From: Lachnospiraceae bacterium
Lineage (GTDB): Bacteria; Bacillota; Clostridia; Lachnospirales; Lachnospiraceae
Direction: 5' to 3'
Assembly: GCA_024698715.1 (NCBI GenBank)
Contig: JAILRA010000033.1
Location: forward strand, 40,980-104,979
DNA: 64,000 nt
Under the pieces are notes generated by a model, which saw only the letters and a list, made by a program, of their open reading frames with translations, was not told the origin of the DNA and did no database searches. The position numbers were made by a program, and so were the translations under genes. Below are positions 52,016-61,169 of the stretch, in pieces (position 1 is the stretch's first letter; every line of letters starts with the position of its first letter).

Positions 52016-55000
52016 TTATGAAAGGATCACCCTCATATCGCGGATAAAGTCTTCCGCGCTGTCTAAAAGTTCTTCCTCATCCCTGTCAGGCAATCCGCAC
52101 AATTTATATGTTATTTCAAATGCCGGAGTTGTTCCGTTGATAAACTTTATGGGTTTTTTATACGAATTTACAAACTCCACCATTTTGTCGGGATCGACTT
52201 TGGCTTTCGGATATAGTTCGATCCTTATCTTTCCGTTCGAACCTCTGACCGCAGTGACATACTCCTCCCTGGCCGTGCTTTTAAGAAGTGCCACACGCAA
52301 AAGGAAATCAGCTTCTCTCGGTACCTGTCCGAAACGGTCGGTAAGTTCTTCCCTCATCTCGTCATAATCGACTTTTCCGCATATTGAAGCTATTCTTCTG
52401 TACATGAGAAGTTTTTCGTTCTCGTTGATAATGTATTCGGGAGGCATGAACGCATCTATGTTAAGATCGATCCTCGTTTCGAATTCTTCGGTCTTTTCTT
52501 CGCCCTTCGCTTCGATTATCGCTTCGTTTAACATCTTGCAGTAAAGTTCATATCCAACCGCTTCCATATGTCCCGACTGCTTGAATCCGAGAAGGTTTCC
52601 CGCACCTCTTATTTCAAGATCACGCATGCTGATCTTAAAGCCTGAACCGAGATCGGTGAACTCACGAATGGCTTCAAGACGTTTCTGAGCCACTTCACTG
52701 ATGATCCTGTTCTGCTGATACATTAGGAAAGCATAGGCGCTTCTGTTGCTTCTTCCGACTCTTCCTCTAAGCTGGTAAAGCTGAGCAAGGCCGAATTTAT
52801 CGGCATTGTCGATTATTATGGTGTTTACGTTCGGGATATCAAGACCGGTTTCAATGATCGTTGTGGATATCAGAACATCTATTTCTCCCTGCACGAATTC
52901 GTACATTATATCTTCAAGTTCACGCTCGTTCATCTGACCGTGCGCATAACGCACCCTTGCTTCCGGAACCAGTTTCGAAACAGCCTCGGCTTCAAGATGA
53001 ATATCTCTTACAACATTGTGGACATAATAAACCTGTCCTCCTCTGGAGATCTCCCTGTTGATTGCTTCTCTGACGAATTCTTCGTTGTATTCCAGGATGA
53101 ATGTCTGTATCGGAAGTCTGTCCACCGGAGCCTCTTCCAGAAGAGACATATCCCTTATCCCCGTCAGGCTCATATGCAGAGTTCTCGGGATCGGCGTTGC
53201 CGAAAGAGTGAGTACATCAACGTCGTTTCTGAGTTTCTTGATCTTTTCCTTGTGACCTACGCCGAAACGCTGTTCCTCGTCTATGATGAGCAGTCCGAGA
53301 TTGTTTATCTCAACATCCTTTGAAAGAAGTCTGTGAGTGCCGATAACGACATCAACCTTTCCCTCTTTGAGCCTCTTTACCGTCGTACGCTGTTGTGACG
53401 GGCTTCTGAAACGGCAGAGCAGTTCGATTGATATCGGATAATCTTTCATTCTGTCTTTGAAAGTATTGAAATGCTGCTGCGCGAGGATGGTCGTGGGCAC
53501 CAGATATACAACCTGTTTTCCGCCCATAACGGTCTTAAATGCCGCACGTATTGCAACCTCGGTCTTTCCGAATCCGACATCGCCGCAGATAAGTCTGTCC
53601 ATGACCTTTCCGGCTTCCATATCGTCTTTTACGCTGTTGATCGCATCGAGCTGATCCTTTGTCTCTTCATAAGGAAACATTTCCTCGAACTCTTTTTGCC
53701 AGACGGTATCCTTATCGTATACATGCCCTTTAAGAGACTGCCTTTTCGCATAAAGTTCTACTAGTTCCCTTGCTGTCTCGGCAACACTTTCCTTAACTCT
53801 TTCCTTGGTAGCCGTCCATTCTCTTCCGCTCAGTCTGTTGAGTTTTGGAGCCGCACCTTCCGAAGACGAGTATTTGCCGATGATATCAAAGGATGTGGCC
53901 GGAACGTAAAGATTCTCTCCCTTTGCGTATTCGACCTTCATATAATCCTTGGTTATCCTGTCCTGACTTATCTTCTCTATTCCGCGATAAATTCCTATGC
54001 CGTATTCTTCGTGAACGACATAGTCTCCGACTTTCAGTTCATTGTAATCATTTATTTTTTTGCCGGAATACTTTTTGCCTCTTCGTACTTTTCGGTCACG
54101 CCCGAAAATGTCAGAATCGGAAAGCATGGCGAATTTCAGTTTCCGATAAACAAAACCTTTTTTGAGAGTACCGGCAAAAGTCATTATCTCTCCCGGTTTC
54201 AGTACTCTTTCTTTATTGTCAGTATAAAATGTCGCGATCCCTTCTCTCGTGATATCATCCGCTATTCTTCTTGCTCTGGTCCTCGATGTCGAAAGAACCA
54301 TCACGCGATAGCCTTCCCTGTGAAATCTCTCGAGATCTTTGATTAGTTCCGTAACCGAACCGTTATAACTCGGAACGCTTACCGTATCGAAATTCACCGG
54401 ATATGCATCGCCGTCTTCACTCTGATCATCGAAACTTTCCAGTTTTACCACGGGGAACTTTTCGATCTGTTTCATTACTTTTGAATAATCATCAAGAAGC
54501 TCGAGCTGTTTGGGAAGCGCATATCCCATCTCTATCCTGTGAGAAAAACTGTCTTTAAATTCTTCCTCACATTCTCCGGCCTTTTTATCCACTTTTTTCG
54601 GTTCATCGATACATACGATCACGGACCTGTTTTCGAAAAGATTCAAAAATCCCGACGCTTTGGGATAGAAATACTTAAGGTATCCGTCCATATTTACTCT
54701 TGTGCCGAATTCGGATACTTTAAGTTCAAAATCCTCCCTTTCATATTTCACTCTTGCAGAAGCTTCCGTTTTGAATGCTTCCTTGAGTTTTTTCTCGTGT
54801 TCTTTGGATTCTTTCGCTATTTTTTTAAGACCTTCCCTTAACAGATCCTCATCTATTATGGTTTCCGTTGCGGGATAAACGGTGATCTCCCTGACCTTTT
54901 CTATTGAGCGCTGACTTTGTGCATCAAAATATCTGATGGAGTCGATCTCGTCTCCCCAGAATTCGATCCTTACGGGATTATCGCCGGTTAGATCGAAAAG

Positions 55001-55534
55001 ATCCACAATACCGCCCTGAATCCTCATCTGCCCGGGTTCTTCGACTATATCGCACATCTCGTAACCCATACTCAGAAGCTTGAGTTTCAACGCCTTGAGT
55101 TCGCAGATCTGTCTGACTTTAAGTTCGATGATATTGTTATCGAAAACCTCATGGGGGATAACGGGAGTCATCAGCGCATCAATGGTCGTGATGACCGTCA
55201 GTTTTTCTTTTTCCCTGAAATTACGGAAAGTTTTGAGTCTTTCCCTCGCTATCTGATTTCCGCAGATATCCGCCTGATAAAAACAGATATCTTTTCCTTT
55301 GAAATATACGGCATCCCTGTCGTAAGTCCTGCTTTCTTCAAGAATTTCGTTTGCACGTATATCGTCATACGTAACGATAAAGCAGACATCAAAAGAAGCG
55401 CCGAAAGCATGCGACAGATGGATCTTCTGAGAATCCGTCGTATTCGGAACATATATTTTTTTCTTATTCTTAAGCAATTTGTTCGCTTCACAGAATTCTT
55501 TGTTTTCGTAAAGCGGATCGTAAAAAACTTCCAT
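52016..55534 (-). CDS. mfd: Transcription-repair coupling factor
   Basis: 1172 residues, normal Mfd length. N-terminal UvrB-homology region, RNA-polymerase interaction domain (YNELKVGDYVVHEEYGIG), and the RecG-like translocase with Walker A GDVGFGKTEVAIRAAFK, DEEQRFG (DExx box), SATPIPRTLHMSL, and RGRVGRSNRSAYAF. C-terminal autoinhibitory domain. It displaces stalled RNA polymerase and recruits UvrA. It follows pth by 21 bases in the same orientation; pth-mfd adjacency is usual in Firmicutes. Confidence 0.97.
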   Translation of the reverse strand: MEVFYDPLYENKEFCEANKLLKNKKKIYVPNTTDSQKIHLSHAFGASFDVCFIVTYDDIRANEILEESRTYDRDAVYFKGKDICFYQADICGNQIARERLKTFRNFREKEKLTVITTIDALMTPVIPHEVFDNNIIELKVRQICELKALKLKLLSMGYEMCDIVEEPGQMRIQGGIVDLFDLTGDNPVRIEFWGDEIDSIRYFDAQSQRSIEKVREITVYPATETIIDEDLLREGLKKIAKESKEHEKKLKEAFKTEASARVKYEREDFELKVSEFGTRVNMDGYLKYFYPKASGFLNLFENRSVIVCIDEPKKVDKKAGECEEEFKDSFSHRIEMGYALPKQLELLDDYSKVMKQIEKFPVVKLESFDDQSEDGDAYPVNFDTVSVPSYNGSVTELIKDLERFHREGYRVMVLSTSRTRARRIADDITREGIATFYTDNKERVLKPGEIMTFAGTLKKGFVYRKLKFAMLSDSDIFGRDRKVRRGKKYSGKKINDYNELKVGDYVVHEEYGIGIYRGIEKISQDRITKDYMKVEYAKGENLYVPATSFDIIGKYSSSEGAAPKLNRLSGREWTATKERVKESVAETARELVELYAKRQSLKGHVYDKDTVWQKEFEEMFPYEETKDQLDAINSVKDDMEAGKVMDRLICGDVGFGKTEVAIRAAFKTVMGGKQVVYLVPTTILAQQHFNTFKDRMKDYPISIELLCRFRSPSQQRTTVKRLKEGKVDVVIGTHRLLSKDVEINNLGLLIIDEEQRFGVGHKEKIKKLRNDVDVLTLSATPIPRTLHMSLTGIRDMSLLEEAPVDRLPIQTFILEYNEEFVREAINREISRGGQVYYVHNVVRDIHLEAEAVSKLVPEARVRYAHGQMNERELEDIMYEFVQGEIDVLISTTIIETGLDIPNVNTIIIDNADKFGLAQLYQLRGRVGRSNRSAYAFLMYQQNRIISEVAQKRLEAIREFTDLGSGFKISMRDLEIRGAGNLLGFKQSGHMEAVGYELYCKMLNEAIIEAKGEEKTEEFETRIDLNIDAFMPPEYIINENEKLLMYRRIASICGKVDYDEMREELTDRFGQVPREADFLLRVALLKSTAREEYVTAVRGSNGKIRIELYPKAKVDPDKMVEFVNSYKKPIKFINGTTPAFEITYKLCGLPDRDEEELLDSAEDFIRDMRVILS

Positions 55535-55555
55535 TATGTTTATTCTTGATCTTGA

Positions 55556-56197
55556 TTATTCCGTTTTGTCTTTGGTCACGTCTTTTTGGTTATCGGTACT
55601 TTTTTCTTTATCTTCGCTGTTCTTGTCGGTCACTTTCCTGTTGTATATATTCATCGCTTTTTCGACATCGCCGCTCAAAAGCATAACGCTTGCATCCGCC
55701 GCTTTTACAAAAGAATCTTTCATTACCGCCTGGTCATCCTTATCAAAATGTCCCAACACATGATTGACAAGATCGATATGCGAATCTTTTTCTCCGACAC
55801 CGACTTTTATCCTCAGAAAGACCTGTGTCGAAAGATGGCTGATGATACTCTTTATACCGTTATGTCCCCCTGCCGAGCCTTTATCGCGGATCCTTATCAT
55901 TCCGACATCAAGGGAGATATCATCGTAGATAACTATCAGTTCACTCTCACAGTCAACCTTGTAATAATCACAGATCTCCCTTATCGCTTCACCGGAATTG
56001 TTCATGTATGTCTGCGGTTTTACAAGTATTACTTTCTGTCCTTCTATGTAACCTTTACCGACCAGGGCCTTATGTTCGGCCTCTCTGATATTTATATTGT
56101 ATTTCGATGCGAGAACATCGATACTGTTGAACCCTGCATTATGCCTGGTATTCTCGTATTCCTTACCCGGATTTCCGAGTCCTGCTATGATAAACAT
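55556..56197 (-). CDS. pth: Peptidyl-tRNA hydrolase
   Basis: 213 residues. GLGNPGKEYENTRHNAGF has the catalytic His and the Asn for tRNA recognition, QTYMNNSGEAI the second Asn, and VIYDDISLD the catalytic Asp; GSAGGHNGIKSI follows. It releases peptidyl-tRNA that dropped off ribosomes. A hydrophilic, Lys/Asp/Glu-rich tail of about 25 residues follows the normal end at about 188. GAGG lies upstream of the ATG, and an extended -10 promoter is at 56233. Confidence 0.95.
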   Translation of the reverse strand: MFIIAGLGNPGKEYENTRHNAGFNSIDVLASKYNINIREAEHKALVGKGYIEGQKVILVKPQTYMNNSGEAIREICDYYKVDCESELIVIYDDISLDVGMIRIRDKGSAGGHNGIKSIISHLSTQVFLRIKVGVGEKDSHIDLVNHVLGHFDKDDQAVMKDSFVKAADASVMLLSGDVEKAMNIYNRKVTDKNSEDKEKSTDNQKDVTKDKTE

Positions 56198-56232
56198 TCA
56201 AAAACCTCATTTCGCGCATAAATAGACATATT

Positions 56233-56238
56233 ATTATA
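56233..56238 (-). promoter_or_regulatory. Extended -10 promoter of pth-mfd
   Basis: On the minus strand TG-A-TATAAT, with no convincing -35. Transcription would start near 56226, giving a leader of about 28 bases before the pth ATG. Confidence 0.5.
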
Positions 56239-56246
56239 TCACACTT

Positions 56247-56351
56247 TCATTTGCATATCATCATTTTATTATCCTGATCGAGCAGGGAGATGAAATCCCC
56301 CTGCTCGCGCGCGGCCAGTGCGTCGTTGAAGCCAACATTTTTCCTTTGCAT
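56247..56351 (-). CDS. Possible small GC-rich ORF
   Basis: 34 codons: starts MQRKNVGFND, then ALAAREQGDFISLL, ending DQDNKMMICK. It lies between the spoVG terminator and the pth promoter. GC content and codon choice (GCG, CGC, GAG, CAG) differ sharply from neighbours. An AGG five bases before the ATG is a weak ribosome site. The hairpin GAGCAGGG with CCCTGCTC lies inside. It reads like a helical, Asp/Glu-rich protein piece, so a real peptide or the remnant of a larger inserted gene are both possible. No family recognised. Confidence 0.3.
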   Translation of the reverse strand: MQRKNVGFNDALAAREQGDFISLLDQDNKMMICK

Positions 56352-56364
56352 GAGCCTGTGCATA

Positions 56365-56397
56365 AAAAAAGAGAGCGAACCGATCGCTCTCTTTTTT
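56365..56397. terminator. Strong bidirectional terminator after spoVG
   Basis: AAAAAAGAGAGCGA and TCGCTCTCTTTTTT pair perfectly around a five-base loop, with runs of T on both strands. It lies 31 bases beyond the spoVG stop. Confidence 0.92.
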
Positions 56398-56428
56398 ATG
56401 TATGTAATCCCCTTCACATGTTGATCTC

Positions 56429-56689
56429 TTACTCTTCCGGCATATTCTCAAAGGCTTTTAATACCTCGTTCTGAATATACGTTCTCGTCTCGGTCTTGAT
56501 GGGATGAGCTATGTCTCTGTAACCCTCGTCTCCGGCCTTACGGGAAGGCATTGCGGCAAACAAACCTTTTTCCCCTTCGATGATCTTGATATCATGTACT
56601 ACGAATTCATCGTCAAAAGTTATGCTTGCGACTCCTTTAAGCTTTCCGCCGTCATTCATTTTACGAACTCTTACATCTGTTATCTTCAT
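56429..56689 (-). CDS. spoVG: SpoVG-type RNA/DNA-binding regulator
   Basis: 86 residues, the whole family fold: [62 protein letters not shown]. SpoVG binds nucleic acid and globally adjusts expression, sporulation and cell division in Firmicutes. It follows glgD by 26 bases and a strong terminator follows it. Its glycogen-gene context is common in Lachnospiraceae, so it may be expressed with glycogen synthesis. Confidence 0.96.
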   Translation of the reverse strand: MKITDVRVRKMNDGGKLKGVASITFDDEFVVHDIKIIEGEKGLFAAMPSRKAGDEGYRDIAHPIKTETRTYIQNEVLKAFENMPEE

Positions 56690-56715
56690 TTTATCCCCTC
56701 CTCCAAGCAGTTCGT

Positions 56716-57834
56716 TTAAATTGAGTATCTGTCGTTTTGCTCAATCAGAATTTTTATTTCACCTTCTCCGACATAATTGGAATTGGCTCTGATTGTATCC
56801 CTACTTTCCACTATGCAGTTTTCAAGATACGTGTTGTCTCCGATGTAAACATCGTTAAGAATAATGGAATTCTTGACAACACAGTTGTTTCCGACGAAAA
56901 CATTCTTAAATATAAGGGAATTCTCCACCGTCCCGTTAATTATACTTCCGCTGGAAATCAGACTGTTCTTTATCTTTGCACCCACATTGTATTTAGCGGG
57001 AGGCAGATCATCAACTTTCGAGTAAACATCGGGATACTCTCTGAAGAAATAATTTCTAACGTCTTTCTTTAAGAAATCCATGTTCGTCTCGTAATAATCT
57101 TCGACGCTTGCTATATTCTTCCAGTAGCCGTCGAGTCTGAAACCGAATATTCTCTTCATATTCTTGTAACGGATGAGAATGTCGGCAACAAAATCATATC
57201 TTCCTTCTTCATTGGCTTTTTCGATCAGTTCAATAAGAAGACGACGTCTTATCACATAAATGCCGCACGATACGATATTGGATTTTGCCACTATCGGTTT
57301 TTCTTCGAATTCTTCGATTCGGTCTTCTTCATTCATTTTAAGAACACCGTATCTGTCTACATTTTCTCCTTCGGGCATTTCCTTTACTACTACGGTAATG
57401 TCCGATTTTTTCTCAATATGATATTCAAGAAGCCTGTTGTAATCCATCTTGTAAACGCAATCCCCCGATGCGATCACAACGTACGGTTCATGACTCATTT
57501 TTAAGAATTCCAGATTCTGGAAAATGGCATCCGCGGTACCTCTGTACCAGTTGCTGTTCTCACTTGTCTCGATAGGTGTGAAAACATACAGACCGCCCTG
57601 TTTTCTGCCGAAATCCCACCATTTTGACGAGCTTAAATGCTCATTAAGACTTCTGGCATTGTACTGTGTCAGAACGGCAACCTTCTGGATGTGTGAATTG
57701 GACATATTACTGAGCGCAAAATCAATACTTCTGTAGCTTCCGGCAATGGGCATGGCCGAAATCGCACGCTTTTGCGCAAGTTCTCTCATGCGGTTTGAAT
57801 GTCCGCCCGCTAAAATGATTCCTATCGCTCTCAT
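56716..57834 (-). CDS. glgD: Glucose-1-phosphate adenylyltransferase regulatory subunit GlgD
   Basis: 372 residues. Nucleotidyltransferase domain opening [19 protein letters not shown] with [14 protein letters not shown], and a C-terminal left-handed beta-helix with hexapeptide repeats ([24 protein letters not shown]). The GlgD form replaces the GGxGxRL active loop of GlgC with GGHSNRM, so it is the partner or regulatory subunit. It overlaps the glgC stop by three bases in ATGA fashion, so the two are co-translated as heteromers. Confidence 0.93.
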   Translation of the reverse strand: MRAIGIILAGGHSNRMRELAQKRAISAMPIAGSYRSIDFALSNMSNSHIQKVAVLTQYNARSLNEHLSSSKWWDFGRKQGGLYVFTPIETSENSNWYRGTADAIFQNLEFLKMSHEPYVVIASGDCVYKMDYNRLLEYHIEKKSDITVVVKEMPEGENVDRYGVLKMNEEDRIEEFEEKPIVAKSNIVSCGIYVIRRRLLIELIEKANEEGRYDFVADILIRYKNMKRIFGFRLDGYWKNIASVEDYYETNMDFLKKDVRNYFFREYPDVYSKVDDLPPAKYNVGAKIKNSLISSGSIINGTVENSLIFKNVFVGNNCVVKNSIILNDVYIGDNTYLENCIVESRDTIRANSNYVGEGEIKILIEQNDRYSI

Positions 57835-59105
57835 GCTTCATCACCTGCCTTAATCAATGTCTTTCCGCTTGCCAGGCACATATCTTCCAAATCTTCAGGT
57901 TTGATATTTCCCGCGATGACCGAATTCTTTCCTACGGAGATACCGTCCGGAAGAACTGATTTTTCTCCTACGGTAACAAGTCCGTGATTATAAATATGAG
58001 GATCGGTCTCGTTTTCTGCTTCTTCACCCACACCAAGCTTTACATTATTTCCGATCTTCACATTTTCGGCAATGATGGCCTTGTTGATCTCACAATTATT
58101 TCCGATAAAGGTATCGTTCATAATTATGGAATCTCTGATCACGCATCCCTCTTCGATTGTAACCCCACAACCGATGATAGAATTGTATACTTCCCCACAA
58201 ACTACTGTTCCCTCTCCAATAAGGCACTTCTCTACGACTGTATTATCTGCTATATACTGAGGCGGAAGCGTATCGGACTTTGTATATATCTTCCAGTATT
58301 CTTCATAAAGATTGAATACGGGAACGATATCGATAAGTTCCATATTTGCTTCCCAGTATGAATGAAGTGTTCCTACATCTTTCCAGTATCCGTTATATTC
58401 GTAAGCGAACATCGGAGCATTCTTGGAATGACAGTACGGAATGATATGCTTTCCGAAATCCAAATTCGGCTGATCAGCTTTTGCAAGAAGCGCTTCCTTC
58501 AGAGTCTTCCAGTTAAAGATATATATACCCATGGAAGCCAGATTGCTTCTCGGATTTTCGGGCTTTTCCTCAAAGTCTGTAATCTTTCTGTTTTCATCCG
58601 TTATTACGATACCGAATCTCTTGGCTTCTTCCAAAGGAACCGGCATTGCGGCTATGGTAACTTCCGAACCGCATTTTTTGTGGAAATCAAGCATTACCTC
58701 GTAATCCATTTTGTAAATATGATCTCCCGAAAGAATCAAAACATAATCAGGATTGTAACTCTCCATGTAATCGATGTTCTGATAAATTGCATTGGCGGTA
58801 CCCGTATACCATTCCGTATCGGCGCTCTTCTCGTAGGGAGGAAGGACCGTAACACCACCGATGTTTCTGTCCAGATCCCACGGGATTCCGATTCCGATAT
58901 GGGTATTCAGACGAAGAGGCTGATATTGTGTAAGTACACCGACCGTATCCACTCCCGAATTGATACAGTTACTGAGCGGGAAATCTATGATCCTGTATTT
59001 TCCGCCGAAAGCAACTGCCGGTTTGGCCACCTTAGCCGTCAGCACACCGAGTCTGCTTCCCTGTCCGCCTGCGAGCAACATTGCAATCATCTCTTTTTTA
59101 ATCAT
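57831..59105 (-). CDS. glgC: Glucose-1-phosphate adenylyltransferase catalytic subunit
   Basis: 424 residues. [16 protein letters not shown] carries the nucleotide loop, [19 protein letters not shown] the substrate region, [15 protein letters not shown] the catalytic metal Asp, and [13 protein letters not shown] the C-terminal beta helix. It makes ADP-glucose for glycogen from glucose-1-phosphate, the product of the phosphohexomutase at 16.8-18.6 kb. The ATG at 59105 has AGAGGTGA upstream; GTG at 59114 is possible but less likely. An extended -10 promoter lies at 59156. Confidence 0.96.
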   Translation of the reverse strand: MIKKEMIAMLLAGGQGSRLGVLTAKVAKPAVAFGGKYRIIDFPLSNCINSGVDTVGVLTQYQPLRLNTHIGIGIPWDLDRNIGGVTVLPPYEKSADTEWYTGTANAIYQNIDYMESYNPDYVLILSGDHIYKMDYEVMLDFHKKCGSEVTIAAMPVPLEEAKRFGIVITDENRKITDFEEKPENPRSNLASMGIYIFNWKTLKEALLAKADQPNLDFGKHIIPYCHSKNAPMFAYEYNGYWKDVGTLHSYWEANMELIDIVPVFNLYEEYWKIYTKSDTLPPQYIADNTVVEKCLIGEGTVVCGEVYNSIIGCGVTIEEGCVIRDSIIMNDTFIGNNCEINKAIIAENVKIGNNVKLGVGEEAENETDPHIYNHGLVTVGEKSVLPDGISVGKNSVIAGNIKPEDLEDMCLASGKTLIKAGDEA

Positions 59106-59155
59106 TGTGATCACCTCTCAAGCTTCAATTTGATTGTCCCCCAACAATACAATTA

Positions 59156-59161
59156 ATTATA
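59156..59161 (-). promoter_or_regulatory. Extended -10 promoter of glgC-glgD-spoVG
   Basis: On the minus strand TGG-TATAAT, 50 bases upstream of glgC, with only a weak -35. It is the best candidate in the 405-base gap between divergent glgC and murC. Confidence 0.45.
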
Positions 59162-59458
59162 CCATGCAGTTTGTCCATTTTGTACTAAGGAAGAAGCCTT
59201 TTAACAGTTTAAAAACAACCTTTTTCCGTCATTTTACAGAATATTAACCATAATCGGGGAATGTTTTTGTGCATTATGTCTAAAACCGTTTTGTCGAGTG
59301 TTCTTCAGATTTTTCATTTTTCACAAAAGGTATATTGATGCTTTTATTTTAATTAACGTAACTTTATAATAGATTGTGTTGAATTCGGACATAATAAATA
59401 GGAAATATTTAATCCGGACATACACCGTCGCAGATTGTTTTCGAAGCAGGATGCATCG
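59162..59458. other. A+T-rich gap between divergent glgC and murC
   Basis: No coding frame of note. A half-palindromic CGGACATA occurs twice about 32 bases apart (59394, 59417) and a TATAAT sits at 59365 without a good -35. No terminator, tRNA or riboswitch fold is apparent. Confidence 0.5.
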
Positions 59459-59488
59459 CTGACGATATTGCGAAAAACGAATTATAAT
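59459..59488 (+). promoter_or_regulatory. Promoter of murC
   Basis: CTGACG, an 18-base spacer, then a perfect TATAAT. The start at 59511 follows with CGGAG at 59499; the resulting leader would be short. Confidence 0.4.
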
Positions 59489-59510
59489 AACGAAAAATCG
59501 GAGTTATCGT

Positions 59511-60887
59511 ATGGAAATCGATTTTAACAAATCGCAGCATGTATATTTTATGGGGATCGGCGGAATCAGTATGAGCGGTCTTGCCCTGATCCTTTTATCC
59601 AGAGGATTCAAAGTATCCGGTTCGGACAGAACACCTTCCGAATTGACAGATCTTCTGGAAAAGGAAGGTGCCACAGTGCATATCGGACAGCGTTCATCCA
59701 ATATCACAGAAGATCTGGATCTCGTTGTTTATACCGCAGCCATTCATCCCGACAATCCGGAATACATGCGATGTAAGGAATTGTCGCTTCCGATGATGAC
59801 CAGAGCCGAATTTCTCGGTCTTCTGATGAAAAACTACCCTTCTTCCATTGCGATAAGCGGTACACACGGAAAAACAACCACATCATCCATGGCAGGCGAG
59901 ATACTTATGGCCTCCGCTCTGGATCCGACACTTTCAATCGGCGGAATCCTTCCTAGCATAAACGGAAACATCCGAATCGGTTCCGGCGATTATTTCCTTA
60001 CGGAAGCCTGCGAATATACAAACAGCTTCCTTTCTCTTTTCCCCAAATACGGTGTTATTCTTAATATAGAAGAAGACCATTTGGACTTTTTCAAAGATCT
60101 GAACGAGATAAGAACTTCTTTCAGACGCTTCGGAGAACTCATCCCCGAAGACGGTGTTCTCCTTATAAATGCTGATATCAAAAACTATAAAGAAATAGTC
60201 GACGGTCTGAAATGCAGGATCGTTACTTTTGCAAAAGGAAACAAAGGCGACTATTATTACAGCGATTATCATCTGACCGAAGACGGAAAATCGGTGTTTA
60301 CTCTTCATACCCCGTCAGGCAATGAAAAAGAAGTCACGCTGAAGGTTCCCGGCGAACATAACGTACTCAACGCCGTTGCTGCTCTTGCTTTGTCGGATAT
60401 ATTAAATCTCGATTTAACAATTTCCGCAAAAGCTCTTCTTTCTTTCGAAGGTGCAAAAAGACGTTTCGAATATAAAGGAAGCCTTAAGGGTATAAATATC
60501 TTCGATGACTATGCTCATCACCCCACGGAAATAAGAGCCACTCTCAGCGCGGCTGTCACATATCCTCATAAAAACATGTGGGTTGTCTTCCAGCCTCATA
60601 CATATTCCAGAACAAAAGCTTTTATGAACGAGTTTGCCGAGGCGCTGTCACTTTCCGACAACGTTATCCTTACCGATATATATGCAGCAAGAGAAAACGA
60701 TACACTCGGAATATCATCGGAAGATCTGATGAACAAGATCAAAGATCTTGGCAAAAACTGCTATCATTTCCGAAGTTTTTCCGATATAGAAAATTTTTTG
60801 TTACAAAATTGTATCCCCGGTGACATGTTGATAACTATGGGGGCCGGAGATGTACTGAAAATCGGCGAATCGCTGCTTGGAAGTTAG
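59511..60887 (+). CDS. murC: UDP-N-acetylmuramate:L-alanine ligase
   Basis: 458 residues, standard MurC. VYFMGIGGISMSGLA at the N-terminus, ATP loop SGTHGKTTTSSM (GTHGKTT at 117-123), TEACEYTNSFLSL, NIEEDHLDFFKDL and the C-terminal FDDYAHHPTEIRATL and FQPHTYSRTKAF. It adds L-alanine to UDP-MurNAc, the step before MurD at 4.9 kb. It is isolated from other wall genes and is the first gene of the plus-strand block; CGGAG lies before the ATG. Confidence 0.97.
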   Translation: MEIDFNKSQHVYFMGIGGISMSGLALILLSRGFKVSGSDRTPSELTDLLEKEGATVHIGQRSSNITEDLDLVVYTAAIHPDNPEYMRCKELSLPMMTRAEFLGLLMKNYPSSIAISGTHGKTTTSSMAGEILMASALDPTLSIGGILPSINGNIRIGSGDYFLTEACEYTNSFLSLFPKYGVILNIEEDHLDFFKDLNEIRTSFRRFGELIPEDGVLLINADIKNYKEIVDGLKCRIVTFAKGNKGDYYYSDYHLTEDGKSVFTLHTPSGNEKEVTLKVPGEHNVLNAVAALALSDILNLDLTISAKALLSFEGAKRRFEYKGSLKGINIFDDYAHHPTEIRATLSAAVTYPHKNMWVVFQPHTYSRTKAFMNEFAEALSLSDNVILTDIYAARENDTLGISSEDLMNKIKDLGKNCYHFRSFSDIENFLLQNCIPGDMLITMGAGDVLKIGESLLGS

Positions 60888-60905
60888 TTATCAACACTAT
60901 CCACA
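60888..60905 (+). promoter_or_regulatory. Two adjoining DnaA-box-like 9-mers
   Basis: TTATCAACA (60888) directly followed by CTATCCACA (60897); each is one base from the DnaA box TTATCCACA. The second coincides with the left arm of the murC terminator, so only the first is independent evidence. Confidence 0.45.
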
Positions 60906-60953
60906 TTTTTTTGAACCAAAACGCTTCAAAATAAATGTGGATTATTTTTATTT
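60899..60953 (+). terminator. Terminator of murC
   Basis: ATCCACATTT (60899) and AAATGTGGAT (60933) pair perfectly over ten bases across a 24-base loop, followed by TATTTTTATTT. The loop is long and there is little GC, so its strength is uncertain. Confidence 0.6.
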
Positions 60954-61031
60954 ACATAAGATTTTTCGGCATCCTTTATTCATCGCATATAACGTTTTTT
61001 TAACCTTTTATGTAAACTGAAAAGTATCAAT

Positions 61032-61049
61032 TTTTCAACATTGTCAACA
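61032..61049 (+). promoter_or_regulatory. Second pair of DnaA-box-like 9-mers at the dnaD-type promoter
   Basis: TTTTCAACA (61032) directly followed by TTGTCAACA (61041), each two bases from the DnaA consensus. The second overlaps the -35 of the promoter at 61041 and is part of a CATTG-N4-CAATG palindrome. Confidence 0.35.
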
Positions 61050-61069
61050 ATGCCGTAAACCCTTATAAA
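61041..61069 (+). promoter_or_regulatory. Promoter P1 of the DnaD-type gene
   Basis: TTGTCA, a 17-base spacer, then TATAAA. The -35 shares its bases with a DnaA-box-like 9-mer. Confidence 0.5.
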
Positions 61070-61095
61070 TAGGCTGTTTGACACATTTTTAACGC

Positions 61096-61124
61096 TTTAC
61101 TTTTTATTCAATTCATCATATAAT
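61096..61124 (+). promoter_or_regulatory. Promoter P2 of the DnaD-type gene
   Basis: TTTACT, a 17-base spacer, then a perfect TATAAT, about 45 bases upstream of the ATG at 61170. AGGGGG (61155) is the ribosome site. Confidence 0.5.
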
Positions 61125-61169
61125 TACCCTTGCTTGAAACAAGCCTAACAGCTTAGGGGGAATTGAATA

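Noticed and set aside
59115..59510. Riboswitch or small gene in the glgC-murC gap
   Set aside because: No conserved fold, terminator or convincing ORF; only weak promoter-like boxes and a short CGGACATA repeat.
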